The notes: a model not told the origin generated them from the sequence alone. Positions 29,942 through 38,013 are shown, numbered from the stretch's first letter. The stretch: DNA of 55,236 bases from Modestobacter lapidis (GCA_019779905.1 JABAKE010000022.1:1-55236); one strand, 5' to 3'. A program made the numbers and translations.

Positions 29942-30565
29942 ATGAGCGTGTCCCCGGTCTGCCCACGCTGCGGCGAGGTGCTCGTGGTCCGTCCCGAGTC
30001 GACCGCCGAGGGCTGGTGCCACCTGCACGCGGCCGTCACCCCCCTGCACCACACCGCTCTCGTCGCCCACGACGCCATCACCGCGGTCTGCGCCGACGCC
30101 CGGGTCCCGGCCTGGGTGCCCGACCCGATGCCCACCGACTGGGCGGTCACCGGACTGGCCTGGGGCGGTGAGCCGGGAGCCCGGGCGATCGTCGTCGCCT
30201 GCGCCGGTCCCGCGCCGCTGGGCGGCTCGGCCGAGCTGCTGCTGGTCGCCGAGGAACCGGGCACCGGCCTCGGCTGCGGCTACGCCGGGCTGCCCGGCGT
30301 CGACCCCGGCGAGCTCATCGACGGGCCGTCGACCGCCGCGGTCCGGGCGGCCGGCCAGCGCGCCCCGCTGTGGCCGGTGCCCACCCGCGACGACCGGGCC
30401 GCCTTCGTGGGGGAGGCCTACGGTGTCTGGCTGTGGCTGGTCACCTGGCCGGGCTCGGCCGCCTGGTTGCTCGCCGAGGACCTCGGCCTGCTCGACCTGC
30501 GGGAACGGGTCTACCCCGACCTGCCCCTCGGCCCGACCAGCGACCATCTGCTGCCCGGCGCCTGA
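29942..30565 (+). CDS. DUF6758-family protein
   Basis: This 207-residue protein starts SVSPVCPRCGEVLVVRPESTAEGWCHLH, a zinc-ribbon-like start (C-P-R-C with later C and H). Middle segments are GLAWGGEPGARAIVVACAG and GELLLVAEEPGTGLG-like. It ends LGPTSDHLLPGA. This matches a family conserved in high-GC actinobacteria (DUF6758) whose function is unknown. It precedes a small membrane protein, a PH-domain protein and a PHP phosphoesterase, as often in this phylum. Confidence 0.82.
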   Translation: MSVSPVCPRCGEVLVVRPESTAEGWCHLHAAVTPLHHTALVAHDAITAVCADARVPAWVPDPMPTDWAVTGLAWGGEPGARAIVVACAGPAPLGGSAELLLVAEEPGTGLGCGYAGLPGVDPGELIDGPSTAAVRAAGQRAPLWPVPTRDDRAAFVGEAYGVWLWLVTWPGSAAWLLAEDLGLLDLRERVYPDLPLGPTSDHLLPGA

Positions 30566-30715
30566 CCGACCCGTGACCCGCCCGTGCGGCGTGGCGCACC
30601 CGAGACGGATGAGGTGTCTGTTACTCATGTTCCGCGACCTGCCCCCGGTCGTGACGTCGTCGTGGAGCTGGCCGCCCCGGCACGTCGTGACCAGTGCGAA
30701 GGGAACGGTGCGACC

Positions 30716-30871
30716 TTGCTGAAGAAGGTGCTCACCTGGCTGGTCATCGCCTTCGTGGTCTTCTACGTGATCAAGGCCCCCGAGTCCTCGGCGGAGATCG
30801 TCCGCAGCGCGGGTGAGGCCCTCGGCGACGCGGCGTCCTCGCTGGCCGCGTTCGTGGGTTCGCTGGCCTGA
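30716..30871 (+). CDS. Small single-helix membrane protein
   Basis: This protein of about 51 residues has LKKVLTWLVIAFVVFYVIKAP, one transmembrane helix with a positive start, followed by an amphipathic helical tail ending AAFVGSLA. Start TTG 30716, with AAGGGA about 12 bases upstream, gives the best positive-inside arrangement. The longer frame from 30584 adds a charged N-terminus of no family likeness. It is 8 bases ahead of the PH-domain gene. Similar tiny proteins sit before PH-domain proteins in many actinobacteria. Function unknown. Confidence 0.65.
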   Translation: MLKKVLTWLVIAFVVFYVIKAPESSAEIVRSAGEALGDAASSLAAFVGSLA

Positions 30872-30879
30872 GCAGACCC

Positions 30880-31686
30880 GTGTCCGGCCCGCGATCCCAG
30901 CCGCCGGCGGCCACCGGATCGCCGCCGGGCCGGCCCGGAACGGGCCGGCCGCGACGGGAACGGCCCGCGCCGCGGGAACCCCGGGAGCGGCAGCCCCGCT
31001 GGGGCAAGGACGCAGCCAAGTACCTGCTTCCCGACGAGGAGCCGGTGATCGCCACCCGGCGGCACTGGGCGGTGCTGTTCGAGCCGGCGGTGCGCGGCCT
31101 GCCCGTGCTGGTCGCCGGCGGATGGGTGCTGCAACTGGACCCGGCGAACCGGGTCAGCAGCGTCGTCGGCCTCGTGGTCGCGCTCGGTGCGCTGCTGTAC
31201 CTCGCCCTGCACGTGGGCGAGTGGTGGGTGCGGCACCTCCTGGTCACCCGCCGCCGCGTGCTGATGACCTCCGGCGTGATCATCCGGACGGTCGCGGTCA
31301 TGCCGTTGCGCCGGATCACCGACCTGACCTGGAAGGAGACCTTCTTCGGCCAGCTGCTCGGGTACGGCACCTTCCGGTTCGAGTCCGCCGGCCAGAAGCA
31401 GGGTCTCGACGAGATCGACTACGTCCCGGACGCCGACGTCCTCTACCGGAAGCTCAGCCAGCTGATGTTCGGCACCGACTTCTCCACCAATCAGGTCAGC
31501 GACGAGGACGACGGCACCGGTTCCGCCGAGGACGGCGAGGACCGGCGGCCGCAACGCGGTGGCCGCAGCCGGCCGTCGCGGCCCGGCGTGCGGGACACCG
31601 CGCCGTTGCCACAACCGCCACCGCCGCCACCGCCACCGCCGCCGCCACCACCACCGCCGCCACCACCGCCGTCCGCCGGCAGCTGA
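30880..31686 (+). CDS. Membrane PH-domain protein with polyproline tail
   Basis: This 268-residue protein has a basic, proline-rich N-terminus (1-40), a bacterial PH-like core with two hydrophobic helices (about residues 75-120), and RHLLVTRRRVLMTSGVIIRTVAVMPL with ITDLTWKETFFGQLLGYGTFRFESAGQKQGL. The latter is typical of the bPH_2/DUF304 family. The C-terminus is acidic and then ends with 19 consecutive prolines before SAGS. Bacterial PH proteins sit at the membrane; the role here is unknown. The proline run would stall ribosomes and need EF-P. GTG 30880 is 8 bases after the preceding stop. Confidence 0.85.
   Translation: MSGPRSQPPAATGSPPGRPGTGRPRRERPAPREPRERQPRWGKDAAKYLLPDEEPVIATRRHWAVLFEPAVRGLPVLVAGGWVLQLDPANRVSSVVGLVVALGALLYLALHVGEWWVRHLLVTRRRVLMTSGVIIRTVAVMPLRRITDLTWKETFFGQLLGYGTFRFESAGQKQGLDEIDYVPDADVLYRKLSQLMFGTDFSTNQVSDEDDGTGSAEDGEDRRPQRGGRSRPSRPGVRDTAPLPQPPPPPPPPPPPPPPPPPPPSAGS
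31615..31671 (+). repeat. CCG/CCA trinucleotide run encoding 19 prolines
   Basis: Nineteen uninterrupted CCG or CCA codons lie near the end of the PH-domain gene. Such a tract is prone to length change by slippage and would demand EF-P for translation. Confidence 0.9.
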
Positions 31687-31761
31687 GCGCGCCGGTGCCC
31701 GCCGCGCCGGCGTGCGGAATCACACCCGGTGCACCGCCGGTCCGTGCGGCAGGGTGGGGGA

Positions 31762-32619
31762 GTGCGCATCGACCTGCACACCCACTCCTCGGTGTCCGAC
31801 GGCACCGACACCCCGGCCGCGCTGCTGTCCGCCGCCCTGGCGGCCGGGCTCGACGTCGTCGCGCTCACCGACCACGACACCACCGCCGGGTGGGGCCCGG
31901 CCGAGGCGGCCCGGCCGCCCGGGCTCACCGTCGTCCCCGGCATGGAGCTGTCCTGCCGCTGGTTCCCGGCCGACGAACCGCCGATCAGCGTCCACCTGCT
32001 GGCCTACCTCTTCGACCCGCTGCACCCCGCGTTCGTCGCCGAGCGGGCCCGGCTGCGCGAGGAGCGGCTCACCCGTGGCGAGCGGATCGTGACCGCGCTG
32101 GCCGCCGCCGGCCATCCGGTGGTCTGGGAGCAGATCGTCGAGCGCAGCGCGGGCGGGGTGGTCGGCCGCCCGCATATCGCCCGGGCCCTGCTGGAGGCCG
32201 GCGTCGTCGCCTCGGTGGACGAGGCGTTCGGCACCCTGCTGCACCACCGCAGCCCCTACTACGCGGCTAAGGCCGACACCGACGTGCTCGACGGGATCAC
32301 GCTGGTCCGCGCGGCCGGCGGCGTGCCGGTGTTCGCCCACGGCCGGGCCCGTTCCCGGGGTCGGGTGGTCGGCGATGCGGCGATCGCGGCCATGGTCGAG
32401 GCCGGGCTGGTCGGGCTGGAGGTCGACCACCCCGACCACACGCCCGAGGAGCGCGCGCACCTGCGCGGCCTGGCTGATGCGCACGGACTGCTGACCACCG
32501 GGTCCAGCGACTACCACGGCACCAACAAGCTGACCCCGATCGGCGCCTGCACCACCGACCCGGCGCAGTACGAGGCGCTGCTCGCCGCGGGTACCGGCAC
32601 GGCGGTGCTGGCGGACTGA
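31762..32619 (+). CDS. PHP-domain metal-dependent phosphoesterase
   Basis: This 285-residue enzyme begins RIDLHTHSSVSDG and continues with ALTDHDTTAGW, VVPGMELSC, IARALLEAGVV and TTGSSDYHG. Together these supply the histidine and aspartate ligands of a PHP metal centre. Close relatives hydrolyse 3',5'-nucleoside bisphosphates or RNA ends (TrpH/YciV type). GTG 31762 is chosen because the conserved HTH motif follows at once and CAGGGT, a possible -10, lies 6 bases upstream. Its stop is 8 bases from the stop of the convergent VOC gene. Confidence 0.9.
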   Translation: MRIDLHTHSSVSDGTDTPAALLSAALAAGLDVVALTDHDTTAGWGPAEAARPPGLTVVPGMELSCRWFPADEPPISVHLLAYLFDPLHPAFVAERARLREERLTRGERIVTALAAAGHPVVWEQIVERSAGGVVGRPHIARALLEAGVVASVDEAFGTLLHHRSPYYAAKADTDVLDGITLVRAAGGVPVFAHGRARSRGRVVGDAAIAAMVEAGLVGLEVDHPDHTPEERAHLRGLADAHGLLTTGSSDYHGTNKLTPIGACTTDPAQYEALLAAGTGTAVLAD

Positions 32620-32626
32620 CCCGGGG

Positions 32627-33034
32627 TCAGCCGGCGGCCGAGGCCGCCGGGACGTCGGTGTAGCGCGCGGTCAGCACCTCCAGCAGGTGGCCGTCCGGAC
32701 CGCGGAAGTACAGCCGCCGGCCGTCGCCGCCGGGGTTGACCTCCCCGACCTCGCCCGGCCGCCGGCCGGGCGGGTCGGCGGTGTACGGCGTGCCGTCGGC
32801 GTCGAAGCGGGCCCGGATCCGGTCGAAGTGCTCCTCGCCGATCAGGAAGGCGTAGTGCTGCGGTTCGGCCACCGGTGCGGCCGCGAAGTTGACGACCAGG
32901 AAGTCGTCGAGCTGGACGGAGGAGAAGAAGCCGTTCTCCCACGGCGGGCGGAGCTCGAGCAGGTCGACGAAGAAGCGGGTGGCGGCGTCCCGGTCGGAGA
33001 CGCCGATGATGATGTGGTGCAGAGCAGTGGGCAT
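32627..33034 (-). CDS. VOC (glyoxalase-fold) family protein
   Basis: This 135-residue protein has paired beta-alpha-beta-beta-beta modules: ALHHIIIGVSDRDAATRFFVDLLEL at the start and RLYFRGPDGHLLEVLTARYTD at the end. Metal-site candidates are His7, Glu near 69 and Glu in HLLEV. VOC proteins include lyases, dioxygenases and resistance proteins, so the reaction is unknown. The gene has a long, structured leader with a short uORF and a hairpin, which suggests regulated expression. It converges on the PHP gene. Confidence 0.85.
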   Translation of the reverse strand: MPTALHHIIIGVSDRDAATRFFVDLLELRPPWENGFFSSVQLDDFLVVNFAAAPVAEPQHYAFLIGEEHFDRIRARFDADGTPYTADPPGRRPGEVGEVNPGGDGRRLYFRGPDGHLLEVLTARYTDVPAASAAG

Positions 33035-33053
33035 GGGGAAGGTGACTCCAGGT

Positions 33054-33108
33054 CTGAGAGAGGGCCCGGTCGCGCGGATGCGTTCCGGGGATGCTGCGGC
33101 TCTCTCAG
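33054..33108 (-). promoter_or_regulatory. Long-range hairpin in the VOC gene leader
   Basis: On the minus strand CTGAGAGAG (33108-33100) pairs perfectly with CTCTCTCAG (33062-33054) around a 37-base loop that holds further GC-rich pairing potential. The 3' arm ends 20 bases before ATG 33034. It may be an attenuator or an RNA-binding site. Confidence 0.5.
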
Positions 33109-33136
33109 GTGGGCGGCCCGCGTGGCCACCCCGCGG

Positions 33137-33193
33137 TCACCGGCGGGCCGGGTACCCGACTCGCTCACGGCTGGAAGCCGACCCGGAAGTCAT
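33137..33193 (-). CDS. Leaderless 18-codon uORF upstream of the VOC gene
   Basis: The ATG 33193 frame reads MTSGSASSRERVGYPARR then TGA. It lies 7 bases after TACGGT (33206-33201, minus strand), the same spacing as other leaderless starts here, so the first transcribed base is likely the ATG. The stop is 28 bases before the hairpin. The peptide is rich in serine and arginine, with no run of one amino acid. It may be a leader peptide controlling the VOC gene or simply a by-product of leaderless transcription. Confidence 0.45.
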   Translation of the reverse strand: MTSGSASSRERVGYPARR

Positions 33194-33200
33194 GGCGGTG

Positions 33201-33206
33201 ACCGTA
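33201..33206 (-). promoter_or_regulatory. -10 hexamer of the VOC transcript
   Basis: TACGGT on the minus strand lies 7 bases before the uORF ATG, implying a VOC mRNA leader of about 160 bases. Confidence 0.5.
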
Positions 33207-33231
33207 GCGAGGGTTGCCGGTCGGAACAAGC

Positions 33232-33864
33232 TCAGCCGCCCTGCACCCCGCGGACGGTGAGGGACACCGCCAACGCGACCATGACGACGGCGATCAGCGC
33301 GTCCAGCACCCGCCAGGCGGCCGGCCGGGCGAACACCGGCCGGAGCAGGCGGGCGCCGAACCCGAGCGCGGTGAACCACACGAGGCTGCCGACCGCGGCG
33401 CCGATCGCGAACGACCATCGCTGCTCACCGTAGGTGCTGGCCAGCGAGCCGAGCAGCACGACGGTGTCCAGGTAGACGTGCGGGTTGAGCCAGGTCAGCG
33501 CCAGGCCGGTGGCCACGGTCGCCGCCAGCCCGGTCGCCGGGCCGCCGGAACCGGCCTGCAGTGCAGTCGGCCGAACCGCACGCCGCGCGGCGAGCGCGCC
33601 GTAGGCCAGCAGGAACGCCGCGCCGGCGAAGCAGACCACCGGCACCAGCCAGGGCAGCCGGGTCAGCAGCGCGCCGGCACCGGACACCCCGGCGGCGATC
33701 AGTACCACGTCGGAGACTGCGCAGACGGCGACCACCGCGGCGACGTGCTCGGTGCGCAGTCCCTGCCGGAGCACGAAGGCGTTCTGCGCGCCGATCGCGA
33801 TGATCAGCGACAGCCCCAGGCCCAGCCCGGCGACGGCGGCGAGCAGGGCGGGCGTCATGGTCAC
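33232..33864 (-). CDS. lysE: LysE/ArgO-family amino-acid exporter
   Basis: This 210-residue inner-membrane exporter of basic amino acids has six hydrophobic segments and the family signatures [24 protein letters not shown] (near residues 13-36) and [16 protein letters not shown]. LysE and ArgO export lysine and arginine. It is divergent from a LysG/ArgP-type regulator, the classical arrangement in Corynebacterium. TAGCGT on the minus strand lies 6 bases before GTG 33864, so that start is preferred to ATG 33858. Confidence 0.9.
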   Translation of the reverse strand: MTMTPALLAAVAGLGLGLSLIIAIGAQNAFVLRQGLRTEHVAAVVAVCAVSDVVLIAAGVSGAGALLTRLPWLVPVVCFAGAAFLLAYGALAARRAVRPTALQAGSGGPATGLAATVATGLALTWLNPHVYLDTVVLLGSLASTYGEQRWSFAIGAAVGSLVWFTALGFGARLLRPVFARPAAWRVLDALIAVVMVALAVSLTVRGVQGG

Positions 33865-33870
33865 GCCCCG

Positions 33871-33876
33871 ACGCTA
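33871..33876 (-). promoter_or_regulatory. -10 hexamer of lysE, leaderless
   Basis: TAGCGT on the minus strand is 6 bases before GTG 33864. Confidence 0.55.
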
Positions 33877-33921
33877 GGCAGTCGATGCCCGGAAGCCCAG
33901 CTCACTTTTCTGTCGCACCGT
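33877..33921. promoter_or_regulatory. Shared lysE-lysG control region
   Basis: The 45 bases between the two opposing -10 hexamers must hold both -35 regions and the LysG operator. The segment CTCACTTTTCTGTCGCA is the AT-richest part and the best guess for the binding site. Confidence 0.45.
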
Positions 33922-33927
33922 TAGCGT
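33922..33927 (+). promoter_or_regulatory. -10 hexamer of lysG, leaderless
   Basis: TAGCGT is 6 bases before ATG 33934. Confidence 0.55.
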
Positions 33928-33933
33928 TGCTTC

Positions 33934-34827
33934 ATGGAGCTGGATCTCGCGCAGCTGCGCGCCCTGCAGTCCACGGTGTCCGAGGGCAGCCTCGACGCCG
34001 CCGCGAAGTCCCTGCACGTGACGCCGTCGGCGATCAGCCAGCGACTCCGGGCTCTGGAGGCAGCGACCGGCCGGGTGCTGCTGGTGCGCAGCCGGCCGGT
34101 GCGGACCACGCCGTCCGGGGAGGCGATGCTCCGGCTGGCCCGGCAGGTCGACCTGCTCACCGCCGACACGGTCCGCGAACTCGGCGACCCGTCACCGGCC
34201 GAGGGGGCCCGGCCGATGGCCCTGCCGATCGCGGTCAACGCCGACTCGCTGGCCACCTGGGTGCTGCCGGCGCTGGCCCCGCTCGCCGGGTCGTGCGCCT
34301 TCGACCTGCGCCGGGAGGACCAGCAGCACACCAGTGCGCTGCTCCGCGACGGCACGGTGATGGCCGCGGTCACCGCCGAGCCGGACCCGGTACCCGGCTG
34401 CAGCGCCACCCGGCTGGGCAGCATGCGCTACCGGCCGATGGCGGCCGCCGGGTTCGCCGCGCGCTGGTTCCCCGACGGCGCGACGAGCGCGGCACTGGCC
34501 ACCGCACCGGTCGTGGTCTTCGACCGCCGCGACGACCTGCAGCACGGCTGGCTGCGCACCCGCACCGGCACCGCGGTCGACCCGCCGCAGCACTTCGTGC
34601 CCTCGTCGGCCGACTTCGTGGCGGCGGTGCGGCTCGGGCTGGGCTGGGGGATGGTGCCCGACCTGCAGCGCACCCCCGAGGACGACGGGCACCTGGTCGC
34701 GCTGGACCAGGCCGGCAGCGTGGACGTCGTCCTGTACTGGCAGCAGTGGCGGCTGCGATCCCCCACGCTGGACCGGGTGGCCACCGCGCTGCTCGCCGCC
34801 GCCCGCGTCGCGCTGGACCCGGCGTGA
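33934..34827 (+). CDS. lysG: LysR-type regulator, LysG/ArgP family
   Basis: This 297-residue LysR-family activator has an N-terminal winged HTH (LDLAQLRALQSTVSEGSLDAAAKSLHV, TPSAISQRLRALE) and a C-terminal ligand-binding domain. LysG/ArgP proteins sense lysine, arginine or histidine and turn on the divergent exporter gene. Orientation and spacing to lysE support this. Transcription is probably leaderless, with TAGCGT 6 bases before the ATG. The stop codon abuts the stop of the convergent MpaB-type gene (TGATCA). Confidence 0.92.
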   Translation: MELDLAQLRALQSTVSEGSLDAAAKSLHVTPSAISQRLRALEAATGRVLLVRSRPVRTTPSGEAMLRLARQVDLLTADTVRELGDPSPAEGARPMALPIAVNADSLATWVLPALAPLAGSCAFDLRREDQQHTSALLRDGTVMAAVTAEPDPVPGCSATRLGSMRYRPMAAAGFAARWFPDGATSAALATAPVVVFDRRDDLQHGWLRTRTGTAVDPPQHFVPSSADFVAAVRLGLGWGMVPDLQRTPEDDGHLVALDQAGSVDVVLYWQQWRLRSPTLDRVATALLAAARVALDPA

Positions 34828-35733
34828 TCAGGCAGGTCGCGGGCTCCCGCCGCGAGCGGGGTGCTTCTCGGGGGACAGGGGATGGTTCGTCCGCGCCCGG
34901 GCAGCGCGCACGATCGGTGACTCCCGCACCCGCGCCGGCACGGCCAGCGCGGTCTGCCGCAGCGCCTTCACCGTGGCCGTGGTGGCGGGCTCGGTCAGTC
35001 CGAGGGCGGGCAGCCCGTACATCCGCCGCGCCCACCGGGGGAGGGTCGCCACCGCGAGGGAGGCGAGGCCGGCCCAGCCCGGCCGCGCCGGGGTGAGCAG
35101 CTGCACCCAGCCCGGCATCGGCGGGAGCACGATGAAGCCGTACGCGGCGCGGGCCGGCGCGGTGAGCCGGAGCTCCGGGCGGACCCGATCGAAGTACTCC
35201 TCCAGCGCCGCCACCGATGCCGGGACGTCGGCGTCCGGGATGCCGATCAGCCGTGCGGCGGTGACCTGCTCGGCCACGTAGCGGTCGGCGTCCTGTTCGG
35301 GCAGTCGCACCCCGGCGCGGCGGGCCACCGACAGCAGCGAGTCGACCTCGCAGTTGTGCACCCACAGCAGCAGGTCGGGGTCGTCGACGCGGTAGCTGCG
35401 CCCGGTTGTCGGCTCCACGCCGGCCAACCGGTGGTGCATGCCCCGCACGCGGCGGACCTGGCGCAGTGCCTCGCGGCGGGTGCCGAAGGTCAGCGTCGCC
35501 ACGTACTCGGCGGTGCGGGTGAGGCGGGGCCACGGATCGGTGCGGAAGCCCGCGGAGAACTGGTGGACGCCGTCCATGGCGACCGGGTGCAGCGCCTGGA
35601 GCAGCAGGGCGCGGATCCCGCCGACGGAGAAGCTCGGGTCGGCGTGGATGCGCCAGCTGACGCTGTCCGGGCCGAAGAAGCCCAGCCGGTCCTCCTCGGC
35701 GGTGAATTCCGACATCGCCGGCGGTGGGGTCAC
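34828..35733 (-). CDS. Oxygenase-like MpaB family (DUF2236) protein
   Basis: This 301-residue protein resembles the MpaB/latex-clearing-protein family of heme-containing oxygenases. Visible family marks are GFFGPDSVSWRIHADPSFSVGG at the start, ALLLQALHPVAMDGV, VRGMHHRLAGV and LLLWVHNCEVDSLL; the histidines in ALHPVAM and WVHN are heme-ligand candidates. The substrate is unknown. Start GTG 35733 overlaps the upstream hydrolase stop by 4 bases; ATG 35715 is an alternative. A joint role with the hydrolase in lipid or polymer breakdown is possible but not shown. Confidence 0.85.
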   Translation of the reverse strand: MTPPPAMSEFTAEEDRLGFFGPDSVSWRIHADPSFSVGGIRALLLQALHPVAMDGVHQFSAGFRTDPWPRLTRTAEYVATLTFGTRREALRQVRRVRGMHHRLAGVEPTTGRSYRVDDPDLLLWVHNCEVDSLLSVARRAGVRLPEQDADRYVAEQVTAARLIGIPDADVPASVAALEEYFDRVRPELRLTAPARAAYGFIVLPPMPGWVQLLTPARPGWAGLASLAVATLPRWARRMYGLPALGLTEPATTATVKALRQTALAVPARVRESPIVRAARARTNHPLSPEKHPARGGSPRPA

Positions 35734-36695
35734 CGCAGCGCCCCGGCCGCGTCGTCCCGGGCGTCCTCGCGCGGGTCGTCACGCAGGTCGTCGCGCGGGT
35801 CGGTGGGGGCGGTGGACGCCCAGAAGTCCAGCAGCACCCTCAACGTGGCCGCGGTGTTCTCGATCGCCGGGGAGTGCACCGCGCCCTCGATCACCACGTG
35901 CCGGGCACCCAGCCGGTGGGCCATGTCCTGCTGCGTGGCCGGCGTCCAGGCGTCGTCGGCGATGCCGTGGGTGACCAGTACCGGCACCCCGGTGGCCGCC
36001 AGCTCGGCCACCCGGTCCGGCTCGCCGAGCATCGCGTCGGCCATGCCCTGCAGGCCGGCGGCGCTGTTGCGCAGGAACCGGGCGGTGAGGAACGCCTGCG
36101 TCGCTGGGGGCACGGCCGCCCGCAGCGGGTCGTTGCGGCCGAGTTCGTCGAGGGTGTCGCTGACCAGCTGTACGCCACCGGCGGCCAGCAGCGGGGCGAG
36201 GTGGTCGAGCAGCTCGGCCCGCGGCCCGGTCAGCCCGCCGGGTCCGGTGCCCAGGAGGGTCAGGGAGTCGGCCGCGGCGGGGTCGGTGAGCACCGCACCC
36301 CGGGCGACCAGCCCGCCGAAGCTGTGCCCCAGCAGGTGCAGCGGGCCGGTGGACTCGTCTCGCAGCTGCCGGAGGACGCCGACGACGTCGCCGGCGAGCT
36401 CCGCGACGGAGTACCGGGCCGGGTCGTCGGGGCCGGGCGACTCGTACTGGCCGCGCTGGTCGAGGGCGACCACGCGCAGCCCGGCCTCGGCCAGCGGGGT
36501 CAGCAGTGGCGCGAAGTCCTCCTTGCTGCCGGTGAAACCGGCGACCAGGAGGACGGTGCCGCCCGAGGCCGGCCCGGTGTCCAGCGCGACGAGGGGGCCC
36601 GCGGGACCGGGAAAGGTGATCCGGGCGGCCGAGTGGGGGCAGAGCTGGCGGAGGTCGTCGGGCGAGGTGTGTTCAGAACCACCGGGCAGGACCAT
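35730..36695 (-). CDS. Alpha/beta hydrolase
   Basis: This 321-residue alpha/beta hydrolase has the nucleophile elbow GHSFGG (LHLLGHSFGGLVARGA), the oxyanion strand LLVAGFTGSKEDFAPL and a late histidine in GAVHSPAIENT, with an aspartate in HGIADDAWTP. Esterase or lipase activity is likely; the substrate is unknown. ATG 36695 is preferred to the frame-open start at 36764, which enters the repeat-rich intergenic region. The C-terminus ends in a charged DPRDDLRDDPREDARDD repeat encoded by imperfect DNA repeats. It is co-translated with the MpaB-type gene. Confidence 0.86.
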   Translation of the reverse strand: MVLPGGSEHTSPDDLRQLCPHSAARITFPGPAGPLVALDTGPASGGTVLLVAGFTGSKEDFAPLLTPLAEAGLRVVALDQRGQYESPGPDDPARYSVAELAGDVVGVLRQLRDESTGPLHLLGHSFGGLVARGAVLTDPAAADSLTLLGTGPGGLTGPRAELLDHLAPLLAAGGVQLVSDTLDELGRNDPLRAAVPPATQAFLTARFLRNSAAGLQGMADAMLGEPDRVAELAATGVPVLVTHGIADDAWTPATQQDMAHRLGARHVVIEGAVHSPAIENTAATLRVLLDFWASTAPTDPRDDLRDDPREDARDDAAGALR

Positions 36696-36766
36696 GGCAC
36701 CGAGTGTCCCCTGTGCCCGGCAGCCGTGCCGCAGACGCTGCTCGTCAACCGGCTGTTCGGCCACCC

Positions 36767-36810
36767 TTCAGGGGCCCGCGCCGAGCAGGCGAGGCGCGGG
36801 GCAAGGCCCT
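36767..36810. repeat. Dispersed palindromic element, copy 4a (diverged)
   Basis: In reverse orientation this unit has the AGGGGCCCGCGCCGAGC core and GGCGCGGGGC side of the family. It adjoins the better preserved copy 4b. Confidence 0.55.
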
Positions 36811-36863
36811 CTTCCAGGGGCCCACCGCGAGCGTGCGAGTGGTGGGGAGGAAGGGGGTCCTTC
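36811..36863. repeat. Dispersed palindromic element, copy 4b
   Basis: Read on the minus strand it starts AAGGACCCCCTTCC, then CCACTCGCACGCTCGCGGTGG, then GGGCCCCTGGAAG. It begins about 7 bases after the stop of the beta-propeller gene (36871) in that gene's direction. Confidence 0.8.
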
Positions 36864-36870
36864 ACCTTCT

Positions 36871-37989
36871 TCAGTGCAGGCCCAGCACTGTCTCTCCGGT
36901 GGCGTAGACGACAGCTGGTCCGATGACGGAGGCCCGCCCGCCGGCCGGGAGCTCCACGTCGGTCACGGAACGGCCGCGTTCGGTCCCGTCGGTCAGCGAG
37001 CGCCACACCAGGGCGCCGTCCTCGGGCACGAGGACGGCGGCGCCGTCGGCGGCGCGCACCGCGGGCAGCCCGGCGGCCGCGGTCTCCCAGCGCGGGGCGC
37101 CGGTCGTCCCGTCCAGGGCGTAGACGGTGCCGCGGGCCCACACCAGCGCTCCGTCGGCCATCCCGGCCTGGTGCACCGGCTCCGGGTCCGGGCGTTCGGC
37201 GACCCGGGGCGGCAGCTCCAGGTCCTGCAGCTGGGTGCCGTCGGCGGCAGCCAGCACGAGCAGCCGGTCGCCGACGACGACGTCGACGAGCCGGTCGGCA
37301 CCCACCAGCGTGGCCGGCGCGCCATCGGTCTCGATCTCGCGGGTCCACAACGGGTCGCCCGCGAAGCCGTCGAACAGCTTGACCTGCAGCGCGCTGGACC
37401 CCGGGCAGCGTTGCAGGACCACCACACCGGTGTCGCCCACATCGGCGCCGACCAGCCGGCAGCCCGTGGGGGACTGGTAGCACCAGCGGAGCGTGTTGCC
37501 GGTGGGGTCGAGGGTGGCGACGCCGGTCGGCGAGCTGGCCAGCACGATTCCGGTGGTGCTCGACAGCCGGGCGTCACCCCGGAAGTCGACGTTGCGGTAC
37601 CAGACCCGCATCCCGGTCGAGGCGCGCAGGGCCACCGCCTCGTCGCAGCGGCCCGCGGTGCCGAAGACCGCCACGACCACGCCGTCGACCGCCGTCGCGT
37701 CACACAACCGGGCGTTGTCGCGGAGGTGGTGCCAGGCCTCCCGGCCGGTGAGCGGGTCGCGCAGGACCACCCCGGCGGTGCTGGTGGTCAGCACCCGGCC
37801 GCTCTCGACGGGGCGCCGCGGGGCGGGGGAGGAGTCGGCCGACCAGCTCAGCTCGAGCCGGTCGGCCGGCTGTCCGTCGGGCGCCGCCGGCGCCGGCGCC
37901 GCGGTGCTGCTGGTCGCCGCGGCATCCGAGCCGCGCCACAGCAGCACCGCGACGGCGGCCACCACGAGGGCGGCCGCCGTCCACACCAC
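36871..37989 (-). CDS. Membrane-anchored PQQ-like beta-propeller protein (Rv3212 type)
   Basis: This 372-residue protein has an N-terminal transmembrane helix (WTAAALVVAAVAVLLW), an alanine/proline linker, and a beta-propeller of repeated blades such as VVLRDPLTGREAWHHL and TVYALDGTTGAPRWET. PQQ-like propellers bind partners or cofactors outside the membrane. Its place beside rhlE equals Rv3212. The start is odd: the helix begins at the first codon. The frame stays open upstream with positive codons (RWPRRPPLRV) through palindromic copy 5, but without ATG, GTG or TTG, so the N-terminus may have been cut by the repeat. Confidence 0.78.
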   Translation of the reverse strand: MVWTAAALVVAAVAVLLWRGSDAAATSSTAAPAPAAPDGQPADRLELSWSADSSPAPRRPVESGRVLTTSTAGVVLRDPLTGREAWHHLRDNARLCDATAVDGVVVAVFGTAGRCDEAVALRASTGMRVWYRNVDFRGDARLSSTTGIVLASSPTGVATLDPTGNTLRWCYQSPTGCRLVGADVGDTGVVVLQRCPGSSALQVKLFDGFAGDPLWTREIETDGAPATLVGADRLVDVVVGDRLLVLAAADGTQLQDLELPPRVAERPDPEPVHQAGMADGALVWARGTVYALDGTTGAPRWETAAAGLPAVRAADGAAVLVPEDGALVWRSLTDGTERGRSVTDVELPAGGRASVIGPAVVYATGETVLGLH

Positions 37990-38013
37990 GACGCGCAGCG
38001 GCGGGCGTCTCGG

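Noticed and set aside
33054-33120. Glycine riboswitch suggested by CTCTCAGG on the plus strand
   Set aside because: The orientation is wrong (no plus-strand gene follows) and the remainder of the aptamer is absent. The sequence is one arm of the minus-strand hairpin.
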